A DNA stretch of 64,000 nt, from assembly GCA_900468805.1 (NCBI GenBank), contig UEIF01000021.1, forward strand, positions 1 to 64,000, written 5' to 3'. The DNA is from Hyphomicrobiales bacterium. GTDB taxonomy: Bacteria > Pseudomonadota > Alphaproteobacteria > Rhizobiales > Rhizobiaceae. A program made the translations under genes and the position numbers. The notes beneath the pieces were generated by a model. That model had not been told where the DNA came from. It worked only from the letters and a program-made list of their open reading frames with translations, and made no database searches. Position 1 is the first letter of the stretch. The number at the start of each line of letters is the position of its first letter. Below are positions 27,021 to 35,719 of this stretch, one piece after another.

Positions 27021-28304
27021 TTAGCCCTTGATGGTGGCCTTGCCGGTTTCGACAAGCTGCTGCGCGGCATCGGCAACCGTGATGCGCTCGAAAGCGAGTT
27101 CGTCGCAGGTCGGGCGAAGGACGCGCTGGTCGAATTCGGTGGAACCCATTGGTGCCGGCCGGGGATAGTCACCAACCTGGTCCTTGAGCAGGTTGATGTA
27201 TTTGACGGTTTCCTGCTCCGTCGGGTTGAGCTGCGGCAGAATGGCTTCCCGCACCACCGGCGACATTGGCACGCCGCGCTCCACGCCGAGGATCTTGCCG
27301 GCTTCCGGATCGTTGACGAAGAAGCTGATGAATTTTGCAGCTGCCTCGCCCTGCTTCGTCGTGGCACCGACGCTCCAGATCAATCCCGGACGATAATAAT
27401 GACCCGACGGACCACCCTTCTTCTCGCGTGGCAGCATGGCAATGCCGAGCTTGTTCTTGATGATCAGCTGGTAGCCGACCATCTGGTTGGAATAGGCCAT
27501 GCTGATGGCCGATTTGCCGAGGGTGAGGCAGTTCGTGTCGATATTGTTCTGGTCCAGTGTCTGCACGTCGGCAGCAACGGTGCCGCCGGCCTTGCGCAGC
27601 TTCTCCCAGTAATCGAACCATTCCTTGGCATCATCGACCGTGAAGCCGAGGGTTGGGCTTTCCTTGTCATAGAGGCTCTTGCCACGCTGGCGCAGCCAGG
27701 CGTCGAAGACATAGGTGTAACGTGCCGCGTAGGGGCCGCTCTTGCTGGAGGATTTGCCGAGCTCTACGGCGAGCTTGGCATACTCATCCCAAGTGAGATC
27801 GGGTGTCGGCAGCGGAATGCCGGCCTTTTCGAATTCCACGGTGTCGTAGAACATCGCGAAGGAGTTGAGGCCGAGGCCCACGCCATAGAGCTTGCCGTCG
27901 ACGGTTGTCAGTTTCAGCATGTCTGCGCCGAAGCTATCGACCTTCAGCGTCGAAGGCACGAACTCATCGAGCGCCAGGCAGGCGCCGCGCTTGGAATAGT
28001 CCGAGATCGTGCCCGGCTCAAGCTGGAAGACGTCGGCGATCGCGCGACCGGCCATTTGCGTTGCGAGTTTCGTCCAGTAGCCATCACCGGCCAGCGATTC
28101 ACCGACGATGCTGACGCCCGGCGTCTTCGACTGGTAGAGCTTGGCGACATCGAGCGTGCGTTTGGCGCGGTCGTTCGAGCCCCACCACATGGCGCGGAGC
28201 GAAGCATCCTCGGCGAATGCGGGGATCGAGCTGCCGGCGCCGAAGGCGAGGCCGGCCGCGGCGCCTGCGGTTCCCATCAAGAATGAACGGCGATTGACCT
28301 GCAT
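27021..28304 (-). CDS. ABC sugar-binding protein, orphan paralogue
   Basis: A 427-residue extracellular solute-binding protein of the carbohydrate family with a Tat-type signal (NRRSFLMGTAGAAAG). It is clearly related to the binding protein at 37884: both share WWGS near the mature N-terminus, WLRQRGKSLY/YLRQRGKALY, the NNIDTNCLTLGKSA-type segment, SNQMVGYQ/SNQFVGYQ and ILGVERGVP/ILDVERGIP. It has no permease or ATPase beside it, so it may feed the transporter at 39-43 kb. The ATG at 28304 is preceded by GAGGAAAT. It is transcribed divergently from a LacI-type regulator. Confidence 0.9.
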   Translation of the reverse strand: MQVNRRSFLMGTAGAAAGLAFGAGSSIPAFAEDASLRAMWWGSNDRAKRTLDVAKLYQSKTPGVSIVGESLAGDGYWTKLATQMAGRAIADVFQLEPGTISDYSKRGACLALDEFVPSTLKVDSFGADMLKLTTVDGKLYGVGLGLNSFAMFYDTVEFEKAGIPLPTPDLTWDEYAKLAVELGKSSSKSGPYAARYTYVFDAWLRQRGKSLYDKESPTLGFTVDDAKEWFDYWEKLRKAGGTVAADVQTLDQNNIDTNCLTLGKSAISMAYSNQMVGYQLIIKNKLGIAMLPREKKGGPSGHYYRPGLIWSVGATTKQGEAAAKFISFFVNDPEAGKILGVERGVPMSPVVREAILPQLNPTEQETVKYINLLKDQVGDYPRPAPMGSTEFDQRVLRPTCDELAFERITVADAAQQLVETGKATIKG

Positions 28305-28371
28305 GATTTCCTCCTGTGTCTGATGCCTGGTGCCATCCTCCAATGGTCTTTCCAGGCGTTCCGGCGGCTAG

Positions 28372-28438
28372 ATTACGCAAAAAATTTCTCTTTGCAAGAA
28401 ATTATGATTATCTTGCAAATTTGCGTAATTTGCATAAT
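28372..28438. promoter_or_regulatory. Operator-rich divergent promoter region of SBP and lacI-type gene
   Basis: Between the divergent genes there is a perfect 10-base inverted pair ATTACGCAAA (28372-28381) and TTTGCGTAAT (28420-28429). A close direct copy TTTGCATAAT follows (28429-28438). TTGCAA occurs twice (28392, 28413), and AATTTCT/AGAAATT flank 28383-28403. The density of related elements suggests multiple binding sites for the LacI-type regulator. Assignment of the protein is inference. Confidence 0.6.
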
Positions 28439-28447
28439 ATTTGCCGC

Positions 28448-29491
28448 ATGAATGAAATCAAAATGAATGAGAGCAAGACCAGGCGGCCGCGCCAGGCCGA
28501 TATTGCCAGCCTGGCTGGCGTGTCCGTTTCAACGGTCTCGCGAGTGCTCGCCAATGAGCCCGGTATCAGTGAAAGTGTGCGCCGGCATATTTTGAAAGTC
28601 GCCGCCGAACACGGCTATCCGGTGAAAGTCACGTCGGAAAATGTTGCCGGCGGGCTTGCCCTGATTGCGAGCGATGGAGCGACGGGCGGTCTTAGCGTCT
28701 TCTACGAGTCCATTGTGGAAGGCCTTCGCGCCGGTGCGGCCGAAGCCGGCATGTCCTTTGAGGTTCGTCTCGTGCGAGAGGACCGCACCACGCCCGACGT
28801 GGTCGGCGAATATATGCAGACGGCTGAAGCCGAAGGGCTTTTCCTCGTCGGCATCGATCCTAGTGATACGTTACGGGCGTGGCTGGAAGAGACCGGAATG
28901 CCGACCGTTCTCGTCAACGGCACCGATCCGCGACTGCGCCTCGACGGCGTTTCACCTTCCAATTTCTTTGGCGCTTACGAGGCGACGAGCCGGCTAACGA
29001 AAGCCGGCCATCGCCGCATCCTGCATCTGACCGGCTCGCACCGCCACACGATCCGCGAACGCGTGCGCGGCTTCGAAGCGGCCATTGCCGCGGTTCCCGG
29101 GGCCGAGGGTCGCCTCGTTCCATTGACCTTCCAGGGCAGCGCGAGCCGCGAGGCACATGAGCGAACGGTCGCAATGCTCGCGGAGGATCCGGGTTATACG
29201 GCGGCCTTCTGCATGAATGATTTCATCGCCGTTGGCGTGCTGGAAGCCGTCACGGAAGCGGGCCTTCGGGTTCCCGAGGATTTTGCGATTGTCGGCTTCG
29301 ATGATCTTCCCTGCGCCGTCATGACCAATCCCCGGCTTTCCACCATGCGCGTCGACCGCGCAGCGCTTGGCCGCGAGGCCGTTTCCCTGATGATGTCCCG
29401 CTACCGCGACAGGACTGCTCCCGCCCGGCACATCTGCCAGGCGGTCATTCCTGTCGTTGGAGGCACCGTTCCCAATACCGACAAGCTGTGA
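28448..29491 (+). CDS. LacI/GalR-family transcriptional regulator
   Basis: A 347-residue repressor: N-terminal LacI helix-turn-helix (ADIASLAGVSVSTVSRVLAN, about residues 14-33, with hinge EHGYPVKV) and a periplasmic-binding-type effector domain ending with VGFDDLPCAVMTNPRLSTM. I prefer ATG 28448 (or 28463) to a longer frame that would start inside the operator region. It is divergent from the orphan sugar-binding protein and immediately upstream of the DUF2264 and 2-hydroxyacid dehydrogenase genes, which it probably controls together with the binding protein. The inducer is probably a sugar or glycoside from this pathway. Confidence 0.88.
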   Translation: MNEIKMNESKTRRPRQADIASLAGVSVSTVSRVLANEPGISESVRRHILKVAAEHGYPVKVTSENVAGGLALIASDGATGGLSVFYESIVEGLRAGAAEAGMSFEVRLVREDRTTPDVVGEYMQTAEAEGLFLVGIDPSDTLRAWLEETGMPTVLVNGTDPRLRLDGVSPSNFFGAYEATSRLTKAGHRRILHLTGSHRHTIRERVRGFEAAIAAVPGAEGRLVPLTFQGSASREAHERTVAMLAEDPGYTAAFCMNDFIAVGVLEAVTEAGLRVPEDFAIVGFDDLPCAVMTNPRLSTMRVDRAALGREAVSLMMSRYRDRTAPARHICQAVIPVVGGTVPNTDKL

Positions 29492-29494
29492 GTG

Positions 29495-31357
29495 ATGCCG
29501 ATGACCTATGATCCCGCCAGCGCCAACCCGCTCGCAGGCAATCCGCTGAAGACGCGGTCTGATATGATCCGCGCCGTCAACGATCTCTTCGATCCGCTGC
29601 TTCCCTTTTTCTCGGATGGCAATGCTCGCGTCCGGCTCGACGGCGCCGGCGCTCATTTCGACCGGGCCGCTGCCGATCTCGAAGGTTTTGCCCGTCCGCT
29701 CTGGGGGCTTGCACCGCTCGGCGCAGGCAATAATGATTTCGCCCATTGGCACCGCTTTGCCGAGGGTCTCGCGAATGGCTGCGATCCGTCCCATCCGGAA
29801 TATTGGGGTACGGTCAACGCCCGCGACCAGCGTATGGTGGAACTGGCAGCGCTCGGTTTTGCCTTGGCGCTGGTGCCGGAGAAGATCTGGGAGCCGCTCG
29901 ACAAACGCGCCCGCGGCAACATTGTCGCTTACTTCAAGCATGTTCGACAGTTCGACTATGCCGACAACAACTGGAAATTCTTCCGCATCTTCGTAGATAT
30001 TGCTCTCGGCCGCCTCGGCGCCGATTTCGATCGTAGCCTGACGAAGCAATATCTCGAAGAGCTGGAAGGCTTCTACATCGGTGACGGCTGGTATCGCGAC
30101 GGCAATATTCGCCGTATCGACCACTACATTCCCTTTGCCATGCATTTCTATGGCCTGATCTATTCCAAGCTGGTCGACGATGAATACGCCAAGCGCTACC
30201 GCGAGCGCGCCGTCCTGTTCGCGAAGGATTTCCGTCACTGGTTTGCGCTTGACGGCGCCACCATTCCCTTCGGCCGCAGCCTGACCTATCGTTTCGCATG
30301 CGCAGGGTTCTGGTCGGCGCTCGCCTTTGCCGATCTGGAGGCGCTGCCCTGGGGAGAGATCAAACATCTCTGCCTCGAGCATCTGCGCTGGTGGCGGGAC
30401 AAGCCGATTGCCAGCCACGATGGCGTGCTCTCCATCGGCTTCGGCTATCCGAACCTCCTGATGTCGGAGAGCTATAATTCCGCCGGCTCGCCCTACTGGG
30501 CCTTCAAGGCATTCCTGCCGCTTGCCATTGCCGAGGATCACCCTTTCTGGACGGCAGAAGAAAAGGCGCCTGAGCAAGCCCCCGAGGTCGTTCCGCAGCG
30601 TCATCCGGGCATGGTGCTCATGCGCGCCGGCGATGATGTCGTGGCGCTGTCTTCCGGCCAGGAGAACCTGCAGATGCGGTTCGGCACGGAGAAATACGCA
30701 AAATTCGCCTATTCTGCCCGCTATGGGTTCAGCGTCGAGGCAGACGAGCGAGCCTTCGCACTTGGCGCCTTCGATTCTGCGCTCGCCTTCAGTGATGACG
30801 GCCTGCATTACCGCGTCCGCGAAACCAATGAAGAAGCGAAGATCGCCGGCAACATCCTTTACTCCAGATGGGCGGCTTTCAGGGACGTGAAGGTCGAAAC
30901 CTGGCTCGTGCCATCGGCCGCGTGGCATATCCGCGTTCACCGCATAACAACACCACGCCCGCTGCAGACGGCAGAAGGCGGCTTCGCGATTGCCAAGCGC
31001 GATCTCGATGCAGACACGCTTTCGGGGACCGAAGGCTCTGCTCATGCGATCGGCGAAATGGATTTCACCGGCATCCTTGACCTCGGTTCTTCGATCAAGC
31101 GAAACGGCCTTGTCCAGAAGGCACTGCCGAATACCAACTTGATCGTTTCCAAGACGCTCGTGCCTCAACTCCGTGGTGAGATTCCGGCCGGCGAAACGGT
31201 TCTGGTCACGGCTGTACTGGCGTTGAACGATCCGGCTGCCGTATCGGGGGCATGGACCACGCCGCCGAAAGCGCCTGATATCGCCACCCTTCAAAAGCTG
31301 GTCAGCGAAAAGGGCATCACTGTCAGCGCCATCGAAGCGCCGGGACATATGCGATGA
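29495..31357 (+). CDS. DUF2264 protein, possible uronide or unsaturated-glycoside hydrolase
   Basis: A 620-residue cytoplasmic protein of the DUF2264 type: an N-terminal alpha/alpha-barrel-like part (DFAHWHRFAEGLANGCDPSH, then FDYADNNWKFFRIFVDIALG, GDGWYRDGNIRRIDHYIPFA) and a C-terminal beta part from about 360. I recall that some DUF2264 members act as glycosidases on uronic-acid-containing substrates, which would suit the UxaC/UxuB genes in this locus, but this is not certain. A GTG lies three bases upstream of ATG 29495. The gene follows lacI by three bases and overlaps the dehydrogenase gene by four. Confidence 0.75.
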   Translation: MPMTYDPASANPLAGNPLKTRSDMIRAVNDLFDPLLPFFSDGNARVRLDGAGAHFDRAAADLEGFARPLWGLAPLGAGNNDFAHWHRFAEGLANGCDPSHPEYWGTVNARDQRMVELAALGFALALVPEKIWEPLDKRARGNIVAYFKHVRQFDYADNNWKFFRIFVDIALGRLGADFDRSLTKQYLEELEGFYIGDGWYRDGNIRRIDHYIPFAMHFYGLIYSKLVDDEYAKRYRERAVLFAKDFRHWFALDGATIPFGRSLTYRFACAGFWSALAFADLEALPWGEIKHLCLEHLRWWRDKPIASHDGVLSIGFGYPNLLMSESYNSAGSPYWAFKAFLPLAIAEDHPFWTAEEKAPEQAPEVVPQRHPGMVLMRAGDDVVALSSGQENLQMRFGTEKYAKFAYSARYGFSVEADERAFALGAFDSALAFSDDGLHYRVRETNEEAKIAGNILYSRWAAFRDVKVETWLVPSAAWHIRVHRITTPRPLQTAEGGFAIAKRDLDADTLSGTEGSAHAIGEMDFTGILDLGSSIKRNGLVQKALPNTNLIVSKTLVPQLRGEIPAGETVLVTAVLALNDPAAVSGAWTTPPKAPDIATLQKLVSEKGITVSAIEAPGHMR

Positions 31358-32364
31358 ACCGTCCTGCCATCGTCCTCGCCATGCAGCCTTCCCGCACGGA
31401 GCATGTGCTACCCGAGGAGGTTCTTCGCCGGCTGGATGGTATTGGGCGCCTGCTTGATGCCGAACCGCTCCAGCGCTTCGATGACGAGCGGGCGAAACGC
31501 CTGCTTTCCGAGGCGGAAATCCTGATCACGGGATGGGGCGCGCCCTATGTCGGCCGTGAGGTTCTGGCCTTTGCCCCGAAATTGAAACTTGTCGTTCATG
31601 CGGCTGGAACGGTAAAAGGCCTCATCGATGCCGAGATTTTCGATGCCGGCATCGCCGTCAGCCACGCGGCTGAGGCCAATGCCGCACCGGTCGCCGAATT
31701 CACGCTTGCCGCCATCATCTTTGCCGGTAAGCATGTCTTCCGCTTCCGTGACCTCTATGTCGGTGATCGCAATCGCGACCGTACGCATCCGATGCAGAGC
31801 GAGGCTATCGGCAATTATCGCCGCACGGTCGGCATCATCGGCGCTTCGCGCATCGGCCGCCGCGTGATCGATCTGCTGATGCCCTTCGATTATCAAGTGC
31901 TGCTGTTCGATCCGACCGTCGATCCGGACCAGGCACGTGCCATGGGCACCCGGAAGGTCGAACTCGACGATCTCCTGCGCCAGTCGGATATCGTCTCCAT
32001 TCACGCCCCGTCGCTACCCTCCACCCGGCATATGATCGATGCCGCAAAGCTGGTGCTGATGAAGGATGGGGCAACACTGATCAATACCGCGCGTGGCGTG
32101 CTGATCGATGAGGATGCCTTGCTTGATGTGCTGAAAACCGGACGAATCGACGCCATCATCGATGTGACCGATCCCGAGATACCGGGACCGGAATCGGCGT
32201 TTTACGATCTGCCGAATGTCTTCCTGACGCCGCATATTGCTGGCGCAGTCGGCCTGGAGCGCACCCGCCTCGGTGAAATGGCGGCAGACGAAGCTGAACG
32301 CTTCATCCAGGGCGAACCCCTGCTTTACCGGCTCACCCTCGAAAGTCTCGAAAACATCGCCTGA
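31354..32364 (+). CDS. D-2-hydroxyacid dehydrogenase family protein
   Basis: A 336-residue NAD(P)-dependent dehydrogenase of the 2-hydroxyacid family (phosphoglycerate/glyoxylate reductase-like). Rossmann motif GIIGASRIGRRVIDLL at about 155, the catalytic Arg in INTARGVLIDEDALL, the Asp/Glu partner in DVTDPEIPGPES, and His in FLTPHIAGAVG. The start overlaps the DUF2264 stop as ATGA. It probably acts on a 2-keto or 2-hydroxy acid produced from the sugar taken up by this locus. Its partner genes are regulated by the adjacent LacI protein. Confidence 0.87.
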   Translation: MNRPAIVLAMQPSRTEHVLPEEVLRRLDGIGRLLDAEPLQRFDDERAKRLLSEAEILITGWGAPYVGREVLAFAPKLKLVVHAAGTVKGLIDAEIFDAGIAVSHAAEANAAPVAEFTLAAIIFAGKHVFRFRDLYVGDRNRDRTHPMQSEAIGNYRRTVGIIGASRIGRRVIDLLMPFDYQVLLFDPTVDPDQARAMGTRKVELDDLLRQSDIVSIHAPSLPSTRHMIDAAKLVLMKDGATLINTARGVLIDEDALLDVLKTGRIDAIIDVTDPEIPGPESAFYDLPNVFLTPHIAGAVGLERTRLGEMAADEAERFIQGEPLLYRLTLESLENIA

Positions 32365-32370
32365 GGCGTC

Positions 32371-33645
32371 TTATGACGCCTTCAGCGAGTTGGGCGAGCC
32401 GTCATTGGCAAGTTCCGGCATAAGGTCGGAAATATTGACGACTTTGCCAGTGCGCGAGCTTGTCAGGGCCGCGATGCCGCAAAGCACGGACATGGCGCCG
32501 GCGCGCGTGCCGGCCCGCTGCGCGAGCTTGTCTTGCATGTCGGGCTTGAAGATCATGTTGCGCATTCGGTCGTCGCCGCCGTAATGGCCGCCGGAGAAAT
32601 GCGGCACTGTGATGCGCTCCACCGCCTCCTTGCCATGCGGGAAGTTGCGGATCAGCAGGATCGTATCCTCCCGCGGCTCCTCCCAGGGCTGCGCCTCATA
32701 CTGGCGGATCTCGATGCGGCCCTTGGTGCCGTTGAAGGCCAGGTGGTGTCCCTCGATCGGCTGGAACGTGTTCAGCGAATAGGAGACGTGGACATTGTTT
32801 CGGTAGCGGAGCGAAACGACCATCGTATCGGGAATGTCGATATCTTCACGGAAGACACAGCCGTCGCGGAAATAGCCATCGATCTTCGAGGGGTCCTCAT
32901 AGAGCGTATCGAGGAAGGGATCCTTTTCGAGATCGAGATAGTAGTCGCATTCCTGTGTATGCGGACAGAGCTTGCAGCGCGGGCCGCGGAAAGGCCCCTT
33001 GCGGCCGTAATTCTGCAGGTCGGCAAAAGAGGTCACGGCATCAGGATCGCTGTCGAGATACCAGTTCAGAAGGTCGAAATGATGTGTCGCCTTATGAACG
33101 AAGAGGCTGCCGGAATTTTCCGTATAGGCATGCCAGCGGCGGAAATAATCGGCGCCATGCTTGGTGTTGAGATACCAGTGGAAATCGACTGAGGTGACGC
33201 GGCCGATCTCCCCCGAATTCAAGAGTTCCTTGATCTTCGCGGCCGTCGGCGCATAGCGATAGTTGAACGAGACGTCGACCCGGCGGCCAGTGCGCTTTTC
33301 GGCATCCAGAATCCGACGAATCTTTTCCACCGAAGTGGTCATCGGCTTTTCGGTGATGACGTCGATTCCCGATTCCAAGGCACGCACGACGATGTCGTCA
33401 TGCGTATGGTCGGGCGTGCAGACGATGACCAGATCCGGCTTTTGCTCTGTCAGCATCGAATCGATGTTTTCGTAGAGCGGCGCATTACTGCCGATCATGG
33501 TGCGGGCACGCTCGCCGCGCAGCGAATTCGTCTCGACGATTGCGGTCAGGTCGACATGCTCGCGCCAGCCCGCCAAGAGATCCTTGCCCCACATCGTGGT
33601 GCCGCGGTTACCGGTGCCGATCAGGGCAAAACGGCGTTTCTCCAT
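32371..33645 (-). CDS. Gfo/Idh/MocA-family oxidoreductase with Cys cluster
   Basis: A 424-residue dinucleotide-dependent sugar oxidoreductase. N-terminal Rossmann motif ALIGTGNRGTTMW, the family EKPMTTS (about 99) and the catalytic-region HKATHHFDLLNWYLDSDPD. An insertion has CKLCPHTQECDYYLD, a Cys cluster not found in most relatives, possibly a metal site. It is the last gene of a minus-strand operon (this gene, TIM-barrel isomerase, DUF993, another Gfo/Idh). Such pairs can carry out glycoside oxidation at C3 followed by elimination. That role is inference. Confidence 0.88.
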   Translation of the reverse strand: MEKRRFALIGTGNRGTTMWGKDLLAGWREHVDLTAIVETNSLRGERARTMIGSNAPLYENIDSMLTEQKPDLVIVCTPDHTHDDIVVRALESGIDVITEKPMTTSVEKIRRILDAEKRTGRRVDVSFNYRYAPTAAKIKELLNSGEIGRVTSVDFHWYLNTKHGADYFRRWHAYTENSGSLFVHKATHHFDLLNWYLDSDPDAVTSFADLQNYGRKGPFRGPRCKLCPHTQECDYYLDLEKDPFLDTLYEDPSKIDGYFRDGCVFREDIDIPDTMVVSLRYRNNVHVSYSLNTFQPIEGHHLAFNGTKGRIEIRQYEAQPWEEPREDTILLIRNFPHGKEAVERITVPHFSGGHYGGDDRMRNMIFKPDMQDKLAQRAGTRAGAMSVLCGIAALTSSRTGKVVNISDLMPELANDGSPNSLKAS

Positions 33646-33691
33646 CGAATGATTCCTCCTTCATACGTGATGAAACGATTGGACTTTAAAA

Positions 33692-34522
33692 TTAAACCTG
33701 GCAGCAGTTCCTGAAGCGCTCGACGCAGGTGGCAATCACCTCGTCGGCAGGGCGCTTCCACCAATTCTCGGCCGAGAAGATTTCAACCTCCTGCGCGCCG
33801 AAGAAGCCGGCGGCCTCCACCATCCGTCTTATGCCTTTGAGATCGATGACGCCATCACCCATCATGCCGCGGTCAAGCAGCATGTCCTTGGTCGGCACCA
33901 GCCAGTCGCAGATGTGATGGGCAAAGATACGCTTCAAGCGTCCGGCGCGGGCGATCTGATTGGCAAGATCGGGATCCCACCAGACGTGATAGACATCGAC
34001 GGCAACGCCGACATCCTCGCCGAGCTCTTCGCACATATCGAGCGCCTGGCCGAGCGTATTCACGCAGGCACGATCGGCGGCATACATCGGATGCAACGGC
34101 TCGATGGCGAGCTTCACACCGGCAGCCTGCGCATGCGGCAGCACGGCGGCAATGCCGTCGAACACCATTTGACGGGCCGCGACGATATCCTTTGAGCTGC
34201 CTGGCAATCCGCCGACGACGAGCACCAGGCAATCAGCAGAAAACGCTGCCGTCTCATCGATGGCGCGCCTGTTGTCATCGAGGTTCTTCTGCCAGTCGGC
34301 ATCGCTTGCGGCCGGAAAGAAGCCGCCACGGCAGAGCCCCGTCAGCTTGATACCGTTCGACTTGACGATCCTCACCGCCTCGTCGAGGCCTGCCTTGGCA
34401 ACCTGATCGCGCCACGGCGCGATCGAAGTGATGCCGTGTTTCAGGCAGATATCGACGGCTTCGGCAAAGCCGCATTGCTCGCGGATCGTCGCAAGGTTGA
34501 TCGAAAGTCCCTCGACCTGCAT
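33692..34522 (-). CDS. Sugar-phosphate isomerase/epimerase-like TIM-barrel protein
   Basis: A 276-residue protein of the AP-endonuclease-2/xylose-isomerase-like TIM-barrel superfamily. Metal-ligand-type acidic/His positions are seen in LAIEPLHPMYAADR, VAVDVYHVWWDPDL, FAHHICDWLVP and GAQEVEIFSAENWW. Members of this superfamily include 3-keto-sugar epimerases and 3-keto-glycoside-cleaving lyases that work with Gfo/Idh dehydrogenases. It lies between two such genes, with gaps of 46 and 30 bases. The exact reaction is unknown. Confidence 0.85.
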   Translation of the reverse strand: MQVEGLSINLATIREQCGFAEAVDICLKHGITSIAPWRDQVAKAGLDEAVRIVKSNGIKLTGLCRGGFFPAASDADWQKNLDDNRRAIDETAAFSADCLVLVVGGLPGSSKDIVAARQMVFDGIAAVLPHAQAAGVKLAIEPLHPMYAADRACVNTLGQALDMCEELGEDVGVAVDVYHVWWDPDLANQIARAGRLKRIFAHHICDWLVPTKDMLLDRGMMGDGVIDLKGIRRMVEAAGFFGAQEVEIFSAENWWKRPADEVIATCVERFRNCCQV

Positions 34523-34552
34523 GTCATTCCCCTCCCATTGCCGTGCCGGTGA

Positions 34553-35716
34553 TCAGTGAACGCCGTTGATGGCAAGCACCTGTTTCATGCGCGCGGTTGC
34601 GAGTTCCGGATCGGCAAGAACCCGAGCCTTGTCGGCCAGGCTGAAAAGCTCCGCCAGATGTGTCAGGGAACGCGTGCTCTGCTGGCCGCCGATCATCGTG
34701 AAATGATCCTGCAACCCGTTGAGATAGGCGAGGAAAACGACACCGGTCTTGTAGAAGCGGGTGGGCGCCTTGAAGATATGGCGCGACAGCGGAACGGTCG
34801 GCTCGAGCAGGTCGAAGAACTCGTGGTTGCTCTTGCGGCCGAGTGCGTCGAGCGCTGCAGATGCTGCCGGCGCGATGGCGTCGAAGATGCCGAGCAGTGC
34901 ATCCGAATGGCCCTGCTCGTCGCCGGCGATCAGTTCGGCGTAGTTGAAGTCGTCGCCGGTATACATGCGCACGCTCTTCGGCAGTTGCCGGCGCATCGTC
35001 ACTTCCTTCTCCTTCGACAGGAGCGAGATCTTGATGCCGTCGACCTTTGCTGCATTGGCTTCGATCACCTGCAGACAGGTTTCCATTGCCTTCAGATGGT
35101 CGCCATTGCCCCAGTATCCGGCAAGCGCCGGGTCGAACATTTCGCCGAGCCAGTGGATGACGACAGGTTCCTTTACCTGGCGAAGGATCCGGTCATAGAC
35201 CTTGACATAGTCGTCGGGCCCCTTGGCGACGGCAGCAAGCGCGCGGCTTGCCATCAGGATGATCCGACCACCGGCGGCTTCCACCGTCTCGATCTGCTCT
35301 TCGTAAGCCCGGATGATCGTGTCGACTGTCACGTCGGGGCCGGGTGTCAGATGGTCGGTGCCGGCGCCACAGGCAATCAGCGCGTCCTTGCGGCCGGCCG
35401 CTTCGGCAAGCGCGCGACGGATCAGCTCGCGGGCTTCCGGCCAGCCGAGGCCCATGCCGCGTTGGGCCGTATCCATCGCTTCGGCGACGCCAAGGCCGAG
35501 ATCCCACAGGCGGTGGCGGAAAGCGAGCGTCCGTTCCCAGTCGATCGCCGGCGTCAGCCACGGATCATTGTCGGCAAGTGGATCGGCCACCACATGAGCG
35601 GCGGCGAAAGCGATGCGCGGGAAGCTCTTGGCGTCCCGCTTCTTAAGCTCGATCGGCGCACCGGTCAGCGTATAAGGAGCGATCTTGCCGTCGAGGGGAA
35701 GATTGATCGTCGTCAC
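34553..35716 (-). CDS. DUF993 protein (dihydrodipicolinate-synthase-like)
   Basis: A 387-residue protein of the DUF993 family, related to class I aldolase-type DHDPS/NAL enzymes. Recognisable stretches are AIDWERTLAFRHRLWDLGLG, VAEAMDTAQRGMGLGWPEAR, VVIHWLGEMFDPALAGYWG and the likely Schiff-base-region VDGIKISLLSKEKE, where K would be the catalytic lysine. The upstream Gfo/Idh gene ends three bases before its ATG. In context it may cleave a ketoaldonate or keto-glycoside product. No member's function is known to me. Confidence 0.85.
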   Translation of the reverse strand: MTTINLPLDGKIAPYTLTGAPIELKKRDAKSFPRIAFAAAHVVADPLADNDPWLTPAIDWERTLAFRHRLWDLGLGVAEAMDTAQRGMGLGWPEARELIRRALAEAAGRKDALIACGAGTDHLTPGPDVTVDTIIRAYEEQIETVEAAGGRIILMASRALAAVAKGPDDYVKVYDRILRQVKEPVVIHWLGEMFDPALAGYWGNGDHLKAMETCLQVIEANAAKVDGIKISLLSKEKEVTMRRQLPKSVRMYTGDDFNYAELIAGDEQGHSDALLGIFDAIAPAASAALDALGRKSNHEFFDLLEPTVPLSRHIFKAPTRFYKTGVVFLAYLNGLQDHFTMIGGQQSTRSLTHLAELFSLADKARVLADPELATARMKQVLAINGVH

Positions 35717-35719
35717 GGC

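Noticed and set aside
28994..31348. 784-codon minus-strand open frame
   Set aside because: Antisense to the LacI-type and DUF2264 genes, which have clear motifs, starts and coupling. A shadow frame.
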